The position numbers were made by a program, and so were the translations under genes. Shown piece after piece: positions 51,384 through 61,839 of a stretch of DNA of 64,000 nt. The stretch spans positions 38,531,952 to 38,595,951 of the forward strand of contig OW121741.1 of the NCBI GenBank assembly GCA_933228675.1. Direction: 5' to 3'. Every line of letters begins with the position of its first letter. The first letter of the stretch is position 1. The notes under the pieces are model-generated. The model ran no database searches, had not been told where the DNA came from, and was given only the letters and a program-made list of their open reading frames with translations. This DNA is from Stomorhina lunata. Taxonomy: Eukaryota; Arthropoda; Insecta; Diptera; Rhiniidae.

Positions 51384-52461
51384 CAGGGGTGTCATAGAAA
51401 CCAAGTCAGTTTTTAAATTTCTCGGTTTTGAAAACCAATACTAGTTATATTTGGTGTAATGAAACCAAGTCGGTTTTGTTATTATTGGTTTTAAATCAAA
51501 CAAAATGTTCGAATCAATTGTTTATTATTTCATTTGAAATTTTTTTGAAACATCAAAAATCAAATAAAATAAAAATTATTAAAGAAAATTATTTGAAGAA
51601 AAACTTTCAGTTTTTTGCGATGTTTGCGGTATAGGTATAAAGAAAACGCTGCTATTTGGACAAATGAAGCTTGTATACCCCAACATCATGAAATGACCGA
51701 ATTGCGGACTGGAAAAAATTTAATCTACCTACACCAAGAAACAAACCAAAGCCAATCAAAGGACGATTGTCACTTACATGCGATATTCATTAAATTGCAA
51801 ACAAATATGTCGATATGCATTTGCTTCGCCAGTACCTCCACACAAAGAATATTCTACCCTTACAATTTTCCCCATTTTTGATATTTTTTATGTTTGATTC
51901 CAAAGACAAAAGTACCAAAACTTGTTTTTATCTATTACATGATAAAAAATGCTATGTAAACTTTTCACCCATCTCTTTTTATTTGAAAGTTAAAGCTAAA
52001 AAGTACCAAAAATATTTTTTCTCCCCTTTTTTTTAGAAAAGTACTTACCACTTGTACTGTTATTTTTTATTATTTTTGTAACTGATCCAAACTCGATTTC
52101 AATTTTGGTTCTATTGTTTTTAGTTTGGGAATTATAGCGTTATTGAATTTTCCCTTTTTTATCTCCCACAGGGCCAAATTTTCAAAAATCTGTTCTTAGT
52201 GGATCTTTAAATCGAAAAAGGCACCAGTGGGCCAGTAACGCCTTTGTTTTAAATTGATAGACCAATTTTGAAATTAAATCTGTTAACTGTAAGTTGCTTG
52301 GTTTATTTCCAATACTAAACCAATAATAATATTTTCTGTGACACATAAAACCAATAGAAAATGTAGCTCGAACATTAATATTGGAATTCATGACACCAAT
52401 TTAATTTTTTTTGTCGTTTTTAAAACCAATACCAATAAAATTGGTTTCTATGACACCCCTG
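51384..52461. mobile_element. TIR element nested in the Tc1 element
   Basis: The ends are 21-bp perfect inverted repeats (CAGGGGTGTCATAGAAACCA then A). AAACCAAT-type motifs repeat in both subterminal regions. Part of the body (AAAAAGTACCAAA, 51910-52040) resembles 54040-54340. There is no transposase. The CAGGG end suggests hAT, but no 8-bp duplication is visible. Confidence 0.75.
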
Positions 52462-53339
52462 ATAGTTTTTAGTTTGTGCTAAAAATATGTTCAGTATTTT
52501 TTACGGGTTAGTTTTAAATAATTGCAAAAATAAATATAATTTTTAAAAAATATGTATTTATAAGGAATACGACTTCATCTTCGCATCACGTGTAATACAT
52601 TACAAAAAAAGTAATGAAAAAAATTGAATTAGGACTTAATATTTCCTATAAGAGATAACAGGTACCATTTGTGCTAAATACGTGACCACCACTGTATATC
52701 GTTCAACTGGAACTAGCTTTTTAAAATAGTTTACCACCTTCAGCAGAAAGCACGCGCTCCATTCAATTTGAAAATTAAAGCACTCAAGACGATATATCAT
52801 CAACTTTATTACGGATACGGAGAGCGACAGCGATTACGATTAAATTTAAAAATTAATGCATTTGTTATTAAAAAAAGCTAATTCACGATAAAAAATAAAA
52901 TTCTTTTAATTTATTTATATTTTTCTTTATTCTAATTTATACCCACATTTTGGGTAAATACCCAAGTGCTTGTGTAAATACCTTGGAATTTACATTTAAT
53001 TACCCAATCTACCATTTGGGTATTTACCCTTGTCCTATCACTACTTAGAACAATTATGGTTACCATGTCTTTCACAGTGTGAATTATTGGGCGTCAAAGT
53101 AGACCACCTCAGAAGTTAACAAGTAAGCATATTATAGTACCTGGTAGACCGAGCCTTGCTCGGAGCTTTATGATAAGCATTTTGAGGAAAATTTTAAAGT
53201 TTTTATATATTTTATATTATAAAGTGCTAAAATAAATTTAGAGGAAAGACATTGTAGAAATATTCAGTTAATTTTGAATTATTTGATTTATTTTGTCCGA
53301 CCAACACATAGTTTGCATAGTTTACAGTTTAACTCATTT

Positions 53340-53980
53340 TGAATAATTTTGGAAATTATTCATATCAACAGAAACCTCTGTCGACTCATGCGCAACAACT
53401 TTGCTAAAGATTATAGTCTAATCAACGATTTAATTCATTTTGAGTAGTTTTCTGTGGCGCCACCTGTCGGACTTTGCTTATTCCAATTCATAAACCTTCT
53501 TCGGCTTATCCGTAACAACTTTGCTGAAGATTATAGCATGATTAAATGTACAGCATACGATTAAATTGACTTTGAGTAAATTTCAGTAGTGCCATCTGTC
53601 GAAATTTCTTCATACCAACTAAGAAACCTTCGTCGGCTCATGTGCAACAACTTTGCTAAAGATTGTAGCATGATTAAATGTACAGATTACGATTAAATTG
53701 ACTTTGAGTAATTTTCTGTAGCGCCACCTGTCGGAAATTATTCATACCAACTAAAAAGCCTTCGTCGGCTCATGCGCTACAACTTTGCTAAAGATCATAG
53801 CATGATCAAATGTACAGTTTACGATTTAATTAATTTTTAGTAATTTTCAGTGGCGCCATCTGTTGGAAATTAGTCTTATCAACTTTAAAACCTTCGCCGG
53901 CTTATCCGCAACATCTTCGCTAAAGAGCATAACACAATCAAATTCACAGTTTACTATTCTATAAAGAACATACATACAGA
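53340..53980. repeat. Tandem array, about 132-bp unit, 5 copies
   Basis: CAACAACTTTGCTAAAGAT and variants recur at 53393, 53513, 53645, 53777 and 53909 (intervals 120, 132, 132, 132). Each unit also has GCGCCA(C/T)CTGT(C/T)GG and CCTTCGTCGGCTCATG. Confidence 0.88.
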
Positions 53981-53999
53981 CAAACATTCATTTGTTTAA

Positions 54000-54440
54000 A
54001 ATAATACTAATTTTTCCCCCTTTTTATTCCCCAATTTCTAAAAGTTCCATATGTATATTTGGTACTTTTTTGGTGCCAATTGAATTCGGTACATTTTTTT
54101 AAAACGCATTTAACATAATATTGCTTTGGAGATGTTAAGTTATCATTTTATCCCTTTTTTACCCATTTTGGCTCCAAAATCAAAAAAGTACCAAATACGT
54201 GTTTCATGTTTTTTTTCATCTATTGATTGCAGTACCAAGTTTCTTTCTATATTCTTTAGTTTAAAATATAAGAGTGGGTTAAAAAGGTGCCAAAAAAACT
54301 ATTTTCACCCTTTTTTACCCTCTATCGGACATAGTTTCAAAAAAGTACCAAACACCTGTCCGCTTATTTTCAAAGCTGTTTAAAACGTAATTTTAATTTT
54401 GTTTCTATACCTATTACTTTAGGAGACATAGCCTCTTAGA
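54000..54440. repeat. Two diverged copies of a roughly 150-bp unit
   Basis: CAAAAAAGTACCAAA(T/C)AC appears near 54182 and 54332, with TTTTTACCC upstream of each. A related stretch is in the nested element at 51910-52040. Confidence 0.6.
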
Positions 54441-54541
54441 GGTAAAAGTTCCAAAAGTCCCTTCTTCTTCGACCTATACATCAAAAAAGATACCCACTGT
54501 CCAAATTTTATCAAAATCGTTAGAGCCGTTTTCGAGATAGC

Positions 54542-54546
<5 letters not shown>

Positions 54547-54596
<50 letters not shown>
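54547..54596. repeat. (TA)n microsatellite, 25 units
   Basis: Uninterrupted TA dinucleotides, followed by the reversed end of a TATACCC-type repeat (54600-54664) with hairpin ATTCGGCTATGCCGAAT. Confidence 0.95.
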
Positions 54597-54600
<4 letters not shown>

Positions 54601-54666
54601 TATTGCTCGTTTAAGAATATAAGATAAGATAAGATTATATTCGGCTATGCCGAATCTTGTATACTA

Positions 54667-54903
54667 GAGCGGTTCGCCTTCCATACAAAAAAAAAAGTAA
54701 TGTCAGTCACCCCCTAGGATTAAAGATAATGTTTAAACAATTCCAAAAAATATTTTTTTATTTTTTTACCACGCCTACAAATACCGCCCTTTTACTATTT
54801 TGTTCACTGTGTCGCCATTTTAAATCCGATCATAACATTTTATATATCGGTGTTCGCGGCTCTGTAAGGGCTAAATTTCTCTCTTTGATAGTTTTTTACC
54901 ATG
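54667..54903. mobile_element. Single arm of the 47415-47978 MITE family
   Basis: It starts GAGCGGTTCGCCTTCCATAC after TA and shares GTCAGTCACCCCCTAGGATT and ACCACGCCTACAAATACCGC with that MITE. The other arm is not found, so it is truncated. This copy preserves the outer TIR segment lost from the left arm at 47415. Confidence 0.75.
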
Positions 54904-55457
54904 AAATAATAATAACAAGGAAGTTTCATTCTCTCTCTTCAAAATTATTTTGAAGTATATTGGGTTTTTGAAGTTTGATATTTGAAAACAAATTCAAGAA
55001 AAACGTTTGCCACACTAAGAAAATGGGTACGTAATACATTGGGATTAATTATCAAAAATGTGTAAATTTGAAGTAAATCATATAAGGAAGACATTCAATA
55101 TTAAAGAAATATAGTTAAAACAAATTGTATGATTATTTATCAAACTTTTAAGCAAATATTCATAAGTTTTTTATGCATCAAGACACATATGCTTACATAA
55201 ATTTAGTCATCATACCATTTCAGAAAAGTGGGATTGTCGACAAAAATATGGTAGCACAAACTTTCACTATCCTAACAAACGTCAGAAAGTTATCATGGCG
55301 ACAAAAAGAGAGAATGGAACAACCTTTAGTTTTATTAAATCATGGTTTTTTACTACCACGTCTAGCAAAATTGGTTAGCAAAATATTTGGACTAAATTAG
55401 GTTGCAGGAGCTTTATAGTTCAACATTTAAAAGTATGTAAGTGGTTTTCATAGCTGG
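54904..55457. other. No gene seen
   Basis: A 75-codon frame (55173-55400) has no recognisable domain. GTTTTTTACTACCACGT near 55350 echoes the MITE arm interior. Confidence 0.4.
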
Positions 55458-55690
55458 CAGGGCTGCCAGATTTGGGGTTTTGGCCCCAAAGTTGGGGATG
55501 TTCAATCTTCAAAAAGGCGAAAAAATTTGGTTTGGGGCTTGGGGATTTTGTTGGGGACTCACTCAAATTTGTTGTTGATTTTTTGGGGAAATTTTAACTT
55601 GTGAATTTAAAACTTCATATTTTATTAATAAAGGAAAATAGTTTGTTATAAAGGATGATTCTTTTCTTGATATAAAAATTACATCCGATT
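55458..55690 (+). mobile_element. Truncated left end of the 36489-39389 hAT family
   Basis: CAGGGCTGCCAGATTTGGGG begins at 55458, and the next 230 bp match 36489-36715 closely, including the GGGGAT-rich stretch. It ends in ATT repeats; the rest of the element is missing. Confidence 0.85.
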
Positions 55691-55719
55691 ATATTATATT
55701 ATATTTTATATTTTAAAAA

Positions 55720-56160
55720 TATTTATTTGTCCAAAGTTTTAGTAATGAAATGTATTTATCATTCGATTTATAAGCGTTTTTGTGCTTTTATGGGTATTTA
55801 AACGACTTTTGAGAATGTGTGTTATGGGAAGTATGATCAAATATGGGTCAATTCCAATATTTATGCTGAATATTATTAATATACAACAAAATTTGTGGCT
55901 GTAAATAGCCAAAAACTCTATTCCGGGAAGACATCCCTATGGGAGGTACCCGAAATAGTAATCCGATTTTGTCCAAAAAGTATATGGATCGTCCTTGGAC
56001 CAAAATATGTGCCAAATTTTACAAAATTATCTTTGAAGTTACGACCTGTACGGCCTTACATGGATATCCAGCCAGGCTGCTAGCCAACCGGACGGACGGA
56101 TATCGTTAAAACAACTTAAGGAGGTGATTCTTCTTTCCACCTATGGCGGTGAAGGGTATA
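55720..56160 (-). repeat. TATACCC-type repeat, copy 4 (reversed)
   Basis: The minus strand starts TATACCCTTCACCGCCATAG at 56160 and runs through CGATATCCGTCCGTCC. Only the first half is recognisable. Confidence 0.65.
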
Positions 56161-56284
56161 AAAATTCGACCGTTTTTACAAACAGAAGACCATATCGAGT
56201 AATACAAATATAGCAGTGATAAAATGTAACACAATAAGTTTAATTTGTCTATATTATAGAATGCGGTTGAAACTATCTTCTTTT

Positions 56285-56421
56285 TATACCCTTCACCAAT
56301 AGGTGAAAGGGTATTATAAGTTTGTGATTCCGTTTGTAATTTTTTTACTAGTGATCGTAGACCCCATAAAAATTATACCGATCGACATAGAATCGGAAGG
56401 AGAATCGATTAAGCGATGTCC

Positions 56422-56459
<38 letters not shown>

Positions 56460-58779
56460 CTGTTGAAATCAAGTTTCTGAAGCCCCTGGAGGATGGACTT
56501 ACATAAATTATATATCAGATTTTAGGAAATTCTCCCGCAATGAACGCTATTAAATTTCATTAAAATCGGTTTATAAACACCGAAAATATCGAAAAAATAC
56601 CAAAAATTAGACGAAAATTTTAAAATTTTTGATTGAAACACACTTTTAAATAACAAGAGAAAAAAGATACTCCTGGTGTACATGTGATAATATGTTATAT
56701 ATCAGATTGTAGGAAATAGTCAAAAGCACTCTATAAAATTTTATCAAAATCGGTCCATAAACAACTGAGATATCGCCAAAACACTGAATTTGATGTATCG
56801 CAAATTGCCCAAAGTTCGCATTAGAGAATGTTTGTTGAAAAAATGAAATGCAGAAATAGGAAAAGCCATCCTCCTTTAGCACGGACCTACATAAATTTTA
56901 TATCAGATTTTAGGAAACTCCCCCGCCAAGTACGTTATTAAATTTTATCAAAAGCGGTCCATAAATAATTGAGATATCGCAACAACACTACATTTGATGT
57001 ACAGCAAATTGCCCAAAGTACGTGTCTAAGAAATTTTGTTTACATTTCGTAAGTATTGTTTCAGCGATATCTCAGGTGTTTATGGACCGATTGTGATGAA
57101 ATTTGACATCGTTCTTTGTGTGAGGATTTTCTAAAATCTATACTCCACAAATCTGATTAAGAATACCATTCAAGCTGTACCGATCAACTCAGAATCGGCA
57201 GGAGAATCGATTTCGAGACCTCCGTCCGTCCGTCTGTTTGTTTGTCCGTCCGTCTGTTTTTTGTCATTCCGTCTATCTGTCTGTAATTTTTTTTGTTGTA
57301 GTCAAGTTTTTGGAGCTCCTGTTTTGTTGATATCTCAGGTGTTTATTTTGATGAAATTTAATAGCGTCCTTCGCAGGGGATTACCTAAATCCTGATGCAT
57401 TCGGTAATTTGTGGTAGATATAATTTAGCGTTTAAGCGATGGTGTTTTGATCGACAAAGATAAAATTCAGGGTGGGACAATATCCTGAAATTTTGTGTAA
57501 AATCCAGGAGCTCCACAAATCTGATTTTAGCAAACAGACACTTTGCATTAATCTTAATTTTGTGTCTGACTTTTGAACATTATGATAACATTTCAGAATA
57601 TATCAAATTATAGGTAAATAAACTTCCTAGGAAGTACAAAAATGCAGCTAACTACATGATATCCGTTCAAAAACTACATATGTATGTAAGTATCTCACAT
57701 ATCAACGAAAATTTAAATTTTTTAATTGCAATTGGGAGAAATCCGTTCACGTTTGACAATTGATCCCGTATAACTTCGCCTAAGATAAGATGATGACATT
57801 TAGTATAAAGACGTTGTACAATATTGATATTCAGGGCAATAGCGCCTAAAATAAACTTTCTAGAGGGACAACATTTGACAAAAGTATTTCTAATCTCTTG
57901 AAAAGTTCGAAATTGAAAAGGGCGAGCTCTATTCACATTTAGTGAAATCTCCCATATAACCCCGACCGAGAATCGATTTAATGCTGATAAATTAAATCAC
58001 ATTAAAATTGCACAAGGAACTAGAGCAAAACTTTCCAAACATCCATCGGACAGGTCGAAAGAACAATACATCCCAAATATTATTGATGAAGTGTTCATTT
58101 TAATTAATTAACTAACTTTAGATTAATAAGTAAATCTTTAATAACTTTTCCGACAAAGCTGATATCCATCCAGTCAAAAGCTATATATTTCACGTATGTA
58201 TCTAAAACTAAGAGTGTATACCGTATAATTTTAAGGCTTATCTTTGTTAAAGCTAAATCAGTTCATTAACTTTTAATAGTTGGACAATTCGTATGAACTA
58301 AAGTACACAACCCTCACTGGGCACTGTGTTTTTGGGTTGCATGCCAGAATACTTAAACTTCATCAAATCGATGTGCTATTGCAAATGCCCTTACATTTTG
58401 AAGCATCTTTTCTGCATGGTTTATCTGGTCTATCGAACTTTATTAAATGTTCGTAAAATATGTTTCTATGACTTAAATATGCATTCTCTATTTGTAGTCT
58501 AGTAATCATTATCTTTCACAAAGGGACCACTTTAAAACCCAAGTGAAGCTTCCCTAGACATCAGCCACCTGCCCAACCTAACCTTTGGGTGCATAACTAT
58601 TCTAGATGAGGACGCCACCGAAAAGCTTTTCTTTTTCCGACTCTCAATTTTAAAGACTCTTTGCATATAATACTAGTATAACCAAATTTTGCTTGGAATT
58701 ACATTAAGTACTTTTGCAGCACCATTGGTGAAGGGTATCCAAGATTCGGCAAAGCCGAATATACCACTCTTACTTGTTT
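56285..58779 (+). repeat. TATACCC-type repeat, copy 5 (2.5 kb, complete ends)
   Basis: It starts TATACCCTTCACCAATAGG, TGAAAGGGTATTATAAG, with a GTCT microsatellite at 56420-56464. It ends GGTGAAGGGTATCCAAG, hairpin ATTCGGCAAAGCCGAAT, CTTACTTGTTT. Internal repetition (CGTCCGTCCGTCTGTTTGTT near 57223) suggests a partly duplicated copy. No protein is encoded. Confidence 0.7.
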
Positions 58780-59043
58780 AACCTCAATTTAAAATTGTTA
58801 TGGAAATCTGGGACCAAATTGTTGAAAAGTTTAAAATTTTGCATTTCATCTGAAACGTCTGACTTCAGTCTACCAAATTTCGAAAACAGAAAACATGTGT
58901 TTATTGAGTGATTAAATTTATTTCGTTTTGTTTGATATTGCATTATTAATGTGTTTATTAAAATTATTAATCTGTCGACTAACACGCTTTATTTGCTAAT
59001 TTTATTCTTTATCTTTATAAAGTACTCGAATAGATAATACTTA

Positions 59044-60195
59044 CCCAGCAAAACTTTGGTAATGGCAAGTACTCTGATAACTGGTTACCTTGTAACGACT
59101 ACAACATACCATCCGAATAAATAATAAGTTATTACAGAAGTACTTATTTGTAATTAAGATGGTAATTTAAACTGAATGGCCCCGGTTCAAATCCCACCAT
59201 GGGCAACAATTTTTTTTGTTTTTTTTTTTATTAAAAGAGTCTTTTTAAATGATTTTTGAATTTTAAGAACTTAAATATTTATTATCTTCTGTAAAAAAAA
59301 TTTGTAAAACTAACTCACGTTAATGAAAAAATACCATCATGAGTCAATTTTGATTATGTAGGGGATGTTGAATACCAAACACGATTCTAATTGGTCTTAA
59401 CTTGGTAAGCCCAACTTATCTGGGTCATCCTTCATCTCAACTGTGGACACACACCTCCTCATGGTATCACCCGGGGAGCTAGTTTAACACCCATTAATAT
59501 TGTGAGTTAACATGTTCCGAGAGTTGTCCCATAAGATCGATAAAAATGGGTTAGGATTACGGGCTAGTAACCCTCTCTTGAAAAAAAATACAATGAAGAG
59601 GATAAAATTAGAATTGAAATGTCCCACTACCTAATATTAGAGGAGGATGTCCGAAACTTCGATAGAAAGACCAAAGCTTGGCCTATAAAATTGGAGAATA
59701 TTAGCACAAGATCGAAATCCATGGAATTCTAAAATATGCTCGGACTTTGACCTTAACAGGTTGTAACATTTAAGTAAGTAAGAGTCAATCTTATGTAAAA
59801 ACTTATACAAAAAAGAAGATTTAAATTGTTCAAGTGTTAAAATAATTTTAAAAAAGTTTTAAAATAATTACAAAAAATCGTATAAAAATAATATGTTTTC
59901 AACATATGAAGTAGCTCAGTGGAAGAGTCTCTGCCCCATGGGATCATAAAAAAAAAAATTGTATTTCGTTTAAAATATATGTTTTTAATAAAACAACAAC
60001 AAAAAAGTTGTTGCTGTTGTTGTTGTTGCTTTCAAATTGCTTACCCAAGTCATTAATTTTCTGCAATTGGTAAGTACTTGCCTCCAATGACATCCCCATG
60101 TTAATGTAATGACTTAAACAGCGAATGAGTAAGTAGTTCGTGTTCAATAGTTTAACTGTTTAACTCATTATTTGGTAATGAAAAGTTTTACTGGG
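59044..60195 (+). mobile_element. tRNA-bearing MITE, copy E (1152 bp)
   Basis: CCCAGCAAAACTTTGG at the left, AAAAGTTTTACTGGG at the right, TA on both sides. Its orientation is opposite to copies A, B and D. The tRNA-like module has lost its B box (59905-59948), while the second B-box-like site (GGTTCAAATCCC near 59183) remains. Confidence 0.87.
59905..59948 (+). pseudogene. tRNA-like module with central deletion, MITE copy E
   Basis: TATGAAG and the A box TAGCTCAGTGG are kept, then CTCTGCC joins directly to CCATGGGATCATA. About 30 nt including the anticodon loop and B box are deleted. Confidence 0.7.
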
Positions 60196-60900
60196 TATAT
60201 TATTTGAATTTTGTTGTTGCTGTTATTATAGGTCGTTTACTTTATTTGAAAATGTTGTTGCCCAACGGTATAAATAGTTTTTGATTATCAGAAATATATT
60301 GGCAATAATAAATAATAGACACGCATAGTATCCCGATATCTTTCGATTGCACGACAAAGTATTAAATCAAAAATTTTCTGTGAATTTTGAAGTGTTTTCA
60401 AATAGGGACTTACGAACATTCACATTTGCCATTTTTGAAACTATACAAATCCACTCGAGATCTAAGAGAAAGGCGTATGCCGATTTGGAATAATTATTTA
60501 CTTTTGGAATAATTATTTACTTTTTTTATGAAATCATTCTTTAAAAGTTCTGTATGGCGTTAGCAACCTTTGTTAGGTGATCGAGAAAATTTACATGATA
60601 ATTACACATTTTTTGACTGTCATATATAGGAAAACACGTGTATCGAAAAGGATTTATTACAATTCAGATAAGATATATTTTGACAAACGTTTCGAGAGTA
60701 CAATGACTTTTCTTATCTTTTAGAATAAACAGTTTTTTTGGTAATTGAAGTGTTACCGGCTTATATACATATGATCATCTGTGATTACACTATGAAAGTA
60801 ATCGAACCAACGATTTTATTATATAAAGATATTCCACTCCATAATTTTTTTTCTGTCAAAAGTGAAATTAAAGTGGATAAAGAACAATAAAATAGCAAAA
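60196..60900. other. No gene seen
   Basis: AT-rich, with no supported coding region or repeat structure. Confidence 0.45.
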
Positions 60901-60902
60901 AA

Positions 60903-61590
60903 AGCTATAGTCGGTCAAGCCCGACTATACTATTAAGGTTAAATATGGACCAACAAATTAACAAGTTTTCCTTTAGTCTTAGGGACATACATACATATAT
61001 ACGTATGTGCTATTTTTTTTCGAGATTTTAGTAGTTTTATGTCATTTTCGGCGAGGACCTGATATGAGAGCTAGGGTCAATTGTGGGTTGATTGTTACCA
61101 AATTTCGGTTATCGGTTTATATTTACGAAATATTAATCTGTGCAAAGTTAAAGTAATAAAATGCTATTATTTTTAGATTTAAAAGCGTTGTTGTATTTAT
61201 ATGGGTATTCACTAGACTTTTGAGAGTATGTCGAGAGGTATGGTCAAATATGAACCGATTTCTACAAAATTAATTTTACTAATTTCTATTACCATATGCA
61301 ATATTTGTGCTTAATATTATTAAAATGCAAATAAACTTGAGGCTGTAAAGGGCCAAAAACTCTAATTCGGGATGGCATTCATACCCGAAATAGTGATTTG
61401 ATTTTGGGCAAAAAGTATAGGGATCATCCTTGGACTAAAATGTACCAAAATTATCTTTGAAGTGACGGCCTGTGATATGATAACAAGGATATCCGCTCAT
61501 CGACATCGTTAAATCGACTCAGGGAGTGGTTCTGAGTCGATCGGCATGCCAAAAGGTGGGTCTCAGACTAATATTTATATGCGTTACGAA
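60903..61590 (-). repeat. TATACCC-type repeat, copy 6 (reversed)
   Basis: The left edge holds the reversed end hairpin (AGTCGGTCAAGCCCGACT). The interior matches copy 3 (GAGAGCTAGGGTCAATTGTG is the reverse of its CCCTAGCTC segment). The right edge carries the reversed TTTGTAACGCATATAAATAT start region. Confidence 0.7.
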
Positions 61591-61839
61591 CATCATTGAA
61601 GAGCACTTGTGTGTGCCTTAGCTTTCTCTCATTAGATAATTGTCTCCACTAGTTGTTTCCGAATTAGAGTAAAAGTGGTATACTTTTTATGAGACTTTTC
61701 CAATGGACCATATGCAAAAAATAGGTGTAGATATAATTAGTACAGGTACTTACATACGTTCTTTGTCCACTTTAAGGTCGCCGTGATCATCCGACCGAGA
61801 GGATTATGATTTATAAATTTGAATCAGAAAACTATTAAC

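Larger units (their letters stand above)
49973..52696 (+). mobile_element. Tc1-like element with a nested TIR insertion
   Basis: TA lies at 49971-49972 and 52697-52698. The ends are TACAGTGGTGGTCACATATT and, from the right, TACAGTGGTGGTCACGTATT, both followed by TAGCACA. It is 2724 bp, of which 1078 (51384-52461) are a second element. The remaining 1.65 kb is the normal Tc1 size. Confidence 0.9.
48301..53043 (+). mobile_element. hAT element, 4.7 kb with nested insertions, 8-bp TSD CTTAGAAC
   Basis: CTTAGAAC lies at 48293-48300 and 53044-53051. The ends are TAGAGATGGG and, from the right, TAGTGATAGG. Subterminal GGGTATTTACCC / GGGTAAATACCC palindromes recur on both sides. A transposase dimerisation motif at 49854-49962 confirms hAT. 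A tRNA-MITE (48399-49666) and a Tc1 element (49973-52696) sit inside; without them the element is about 750 bp. Confidence 0.9.

Noticed and set aside
55173..55400. A 75-codon frame as a gene or exon
   Set aside because: No homology recognised, no convincing splice sites, and surrounded by repeats.
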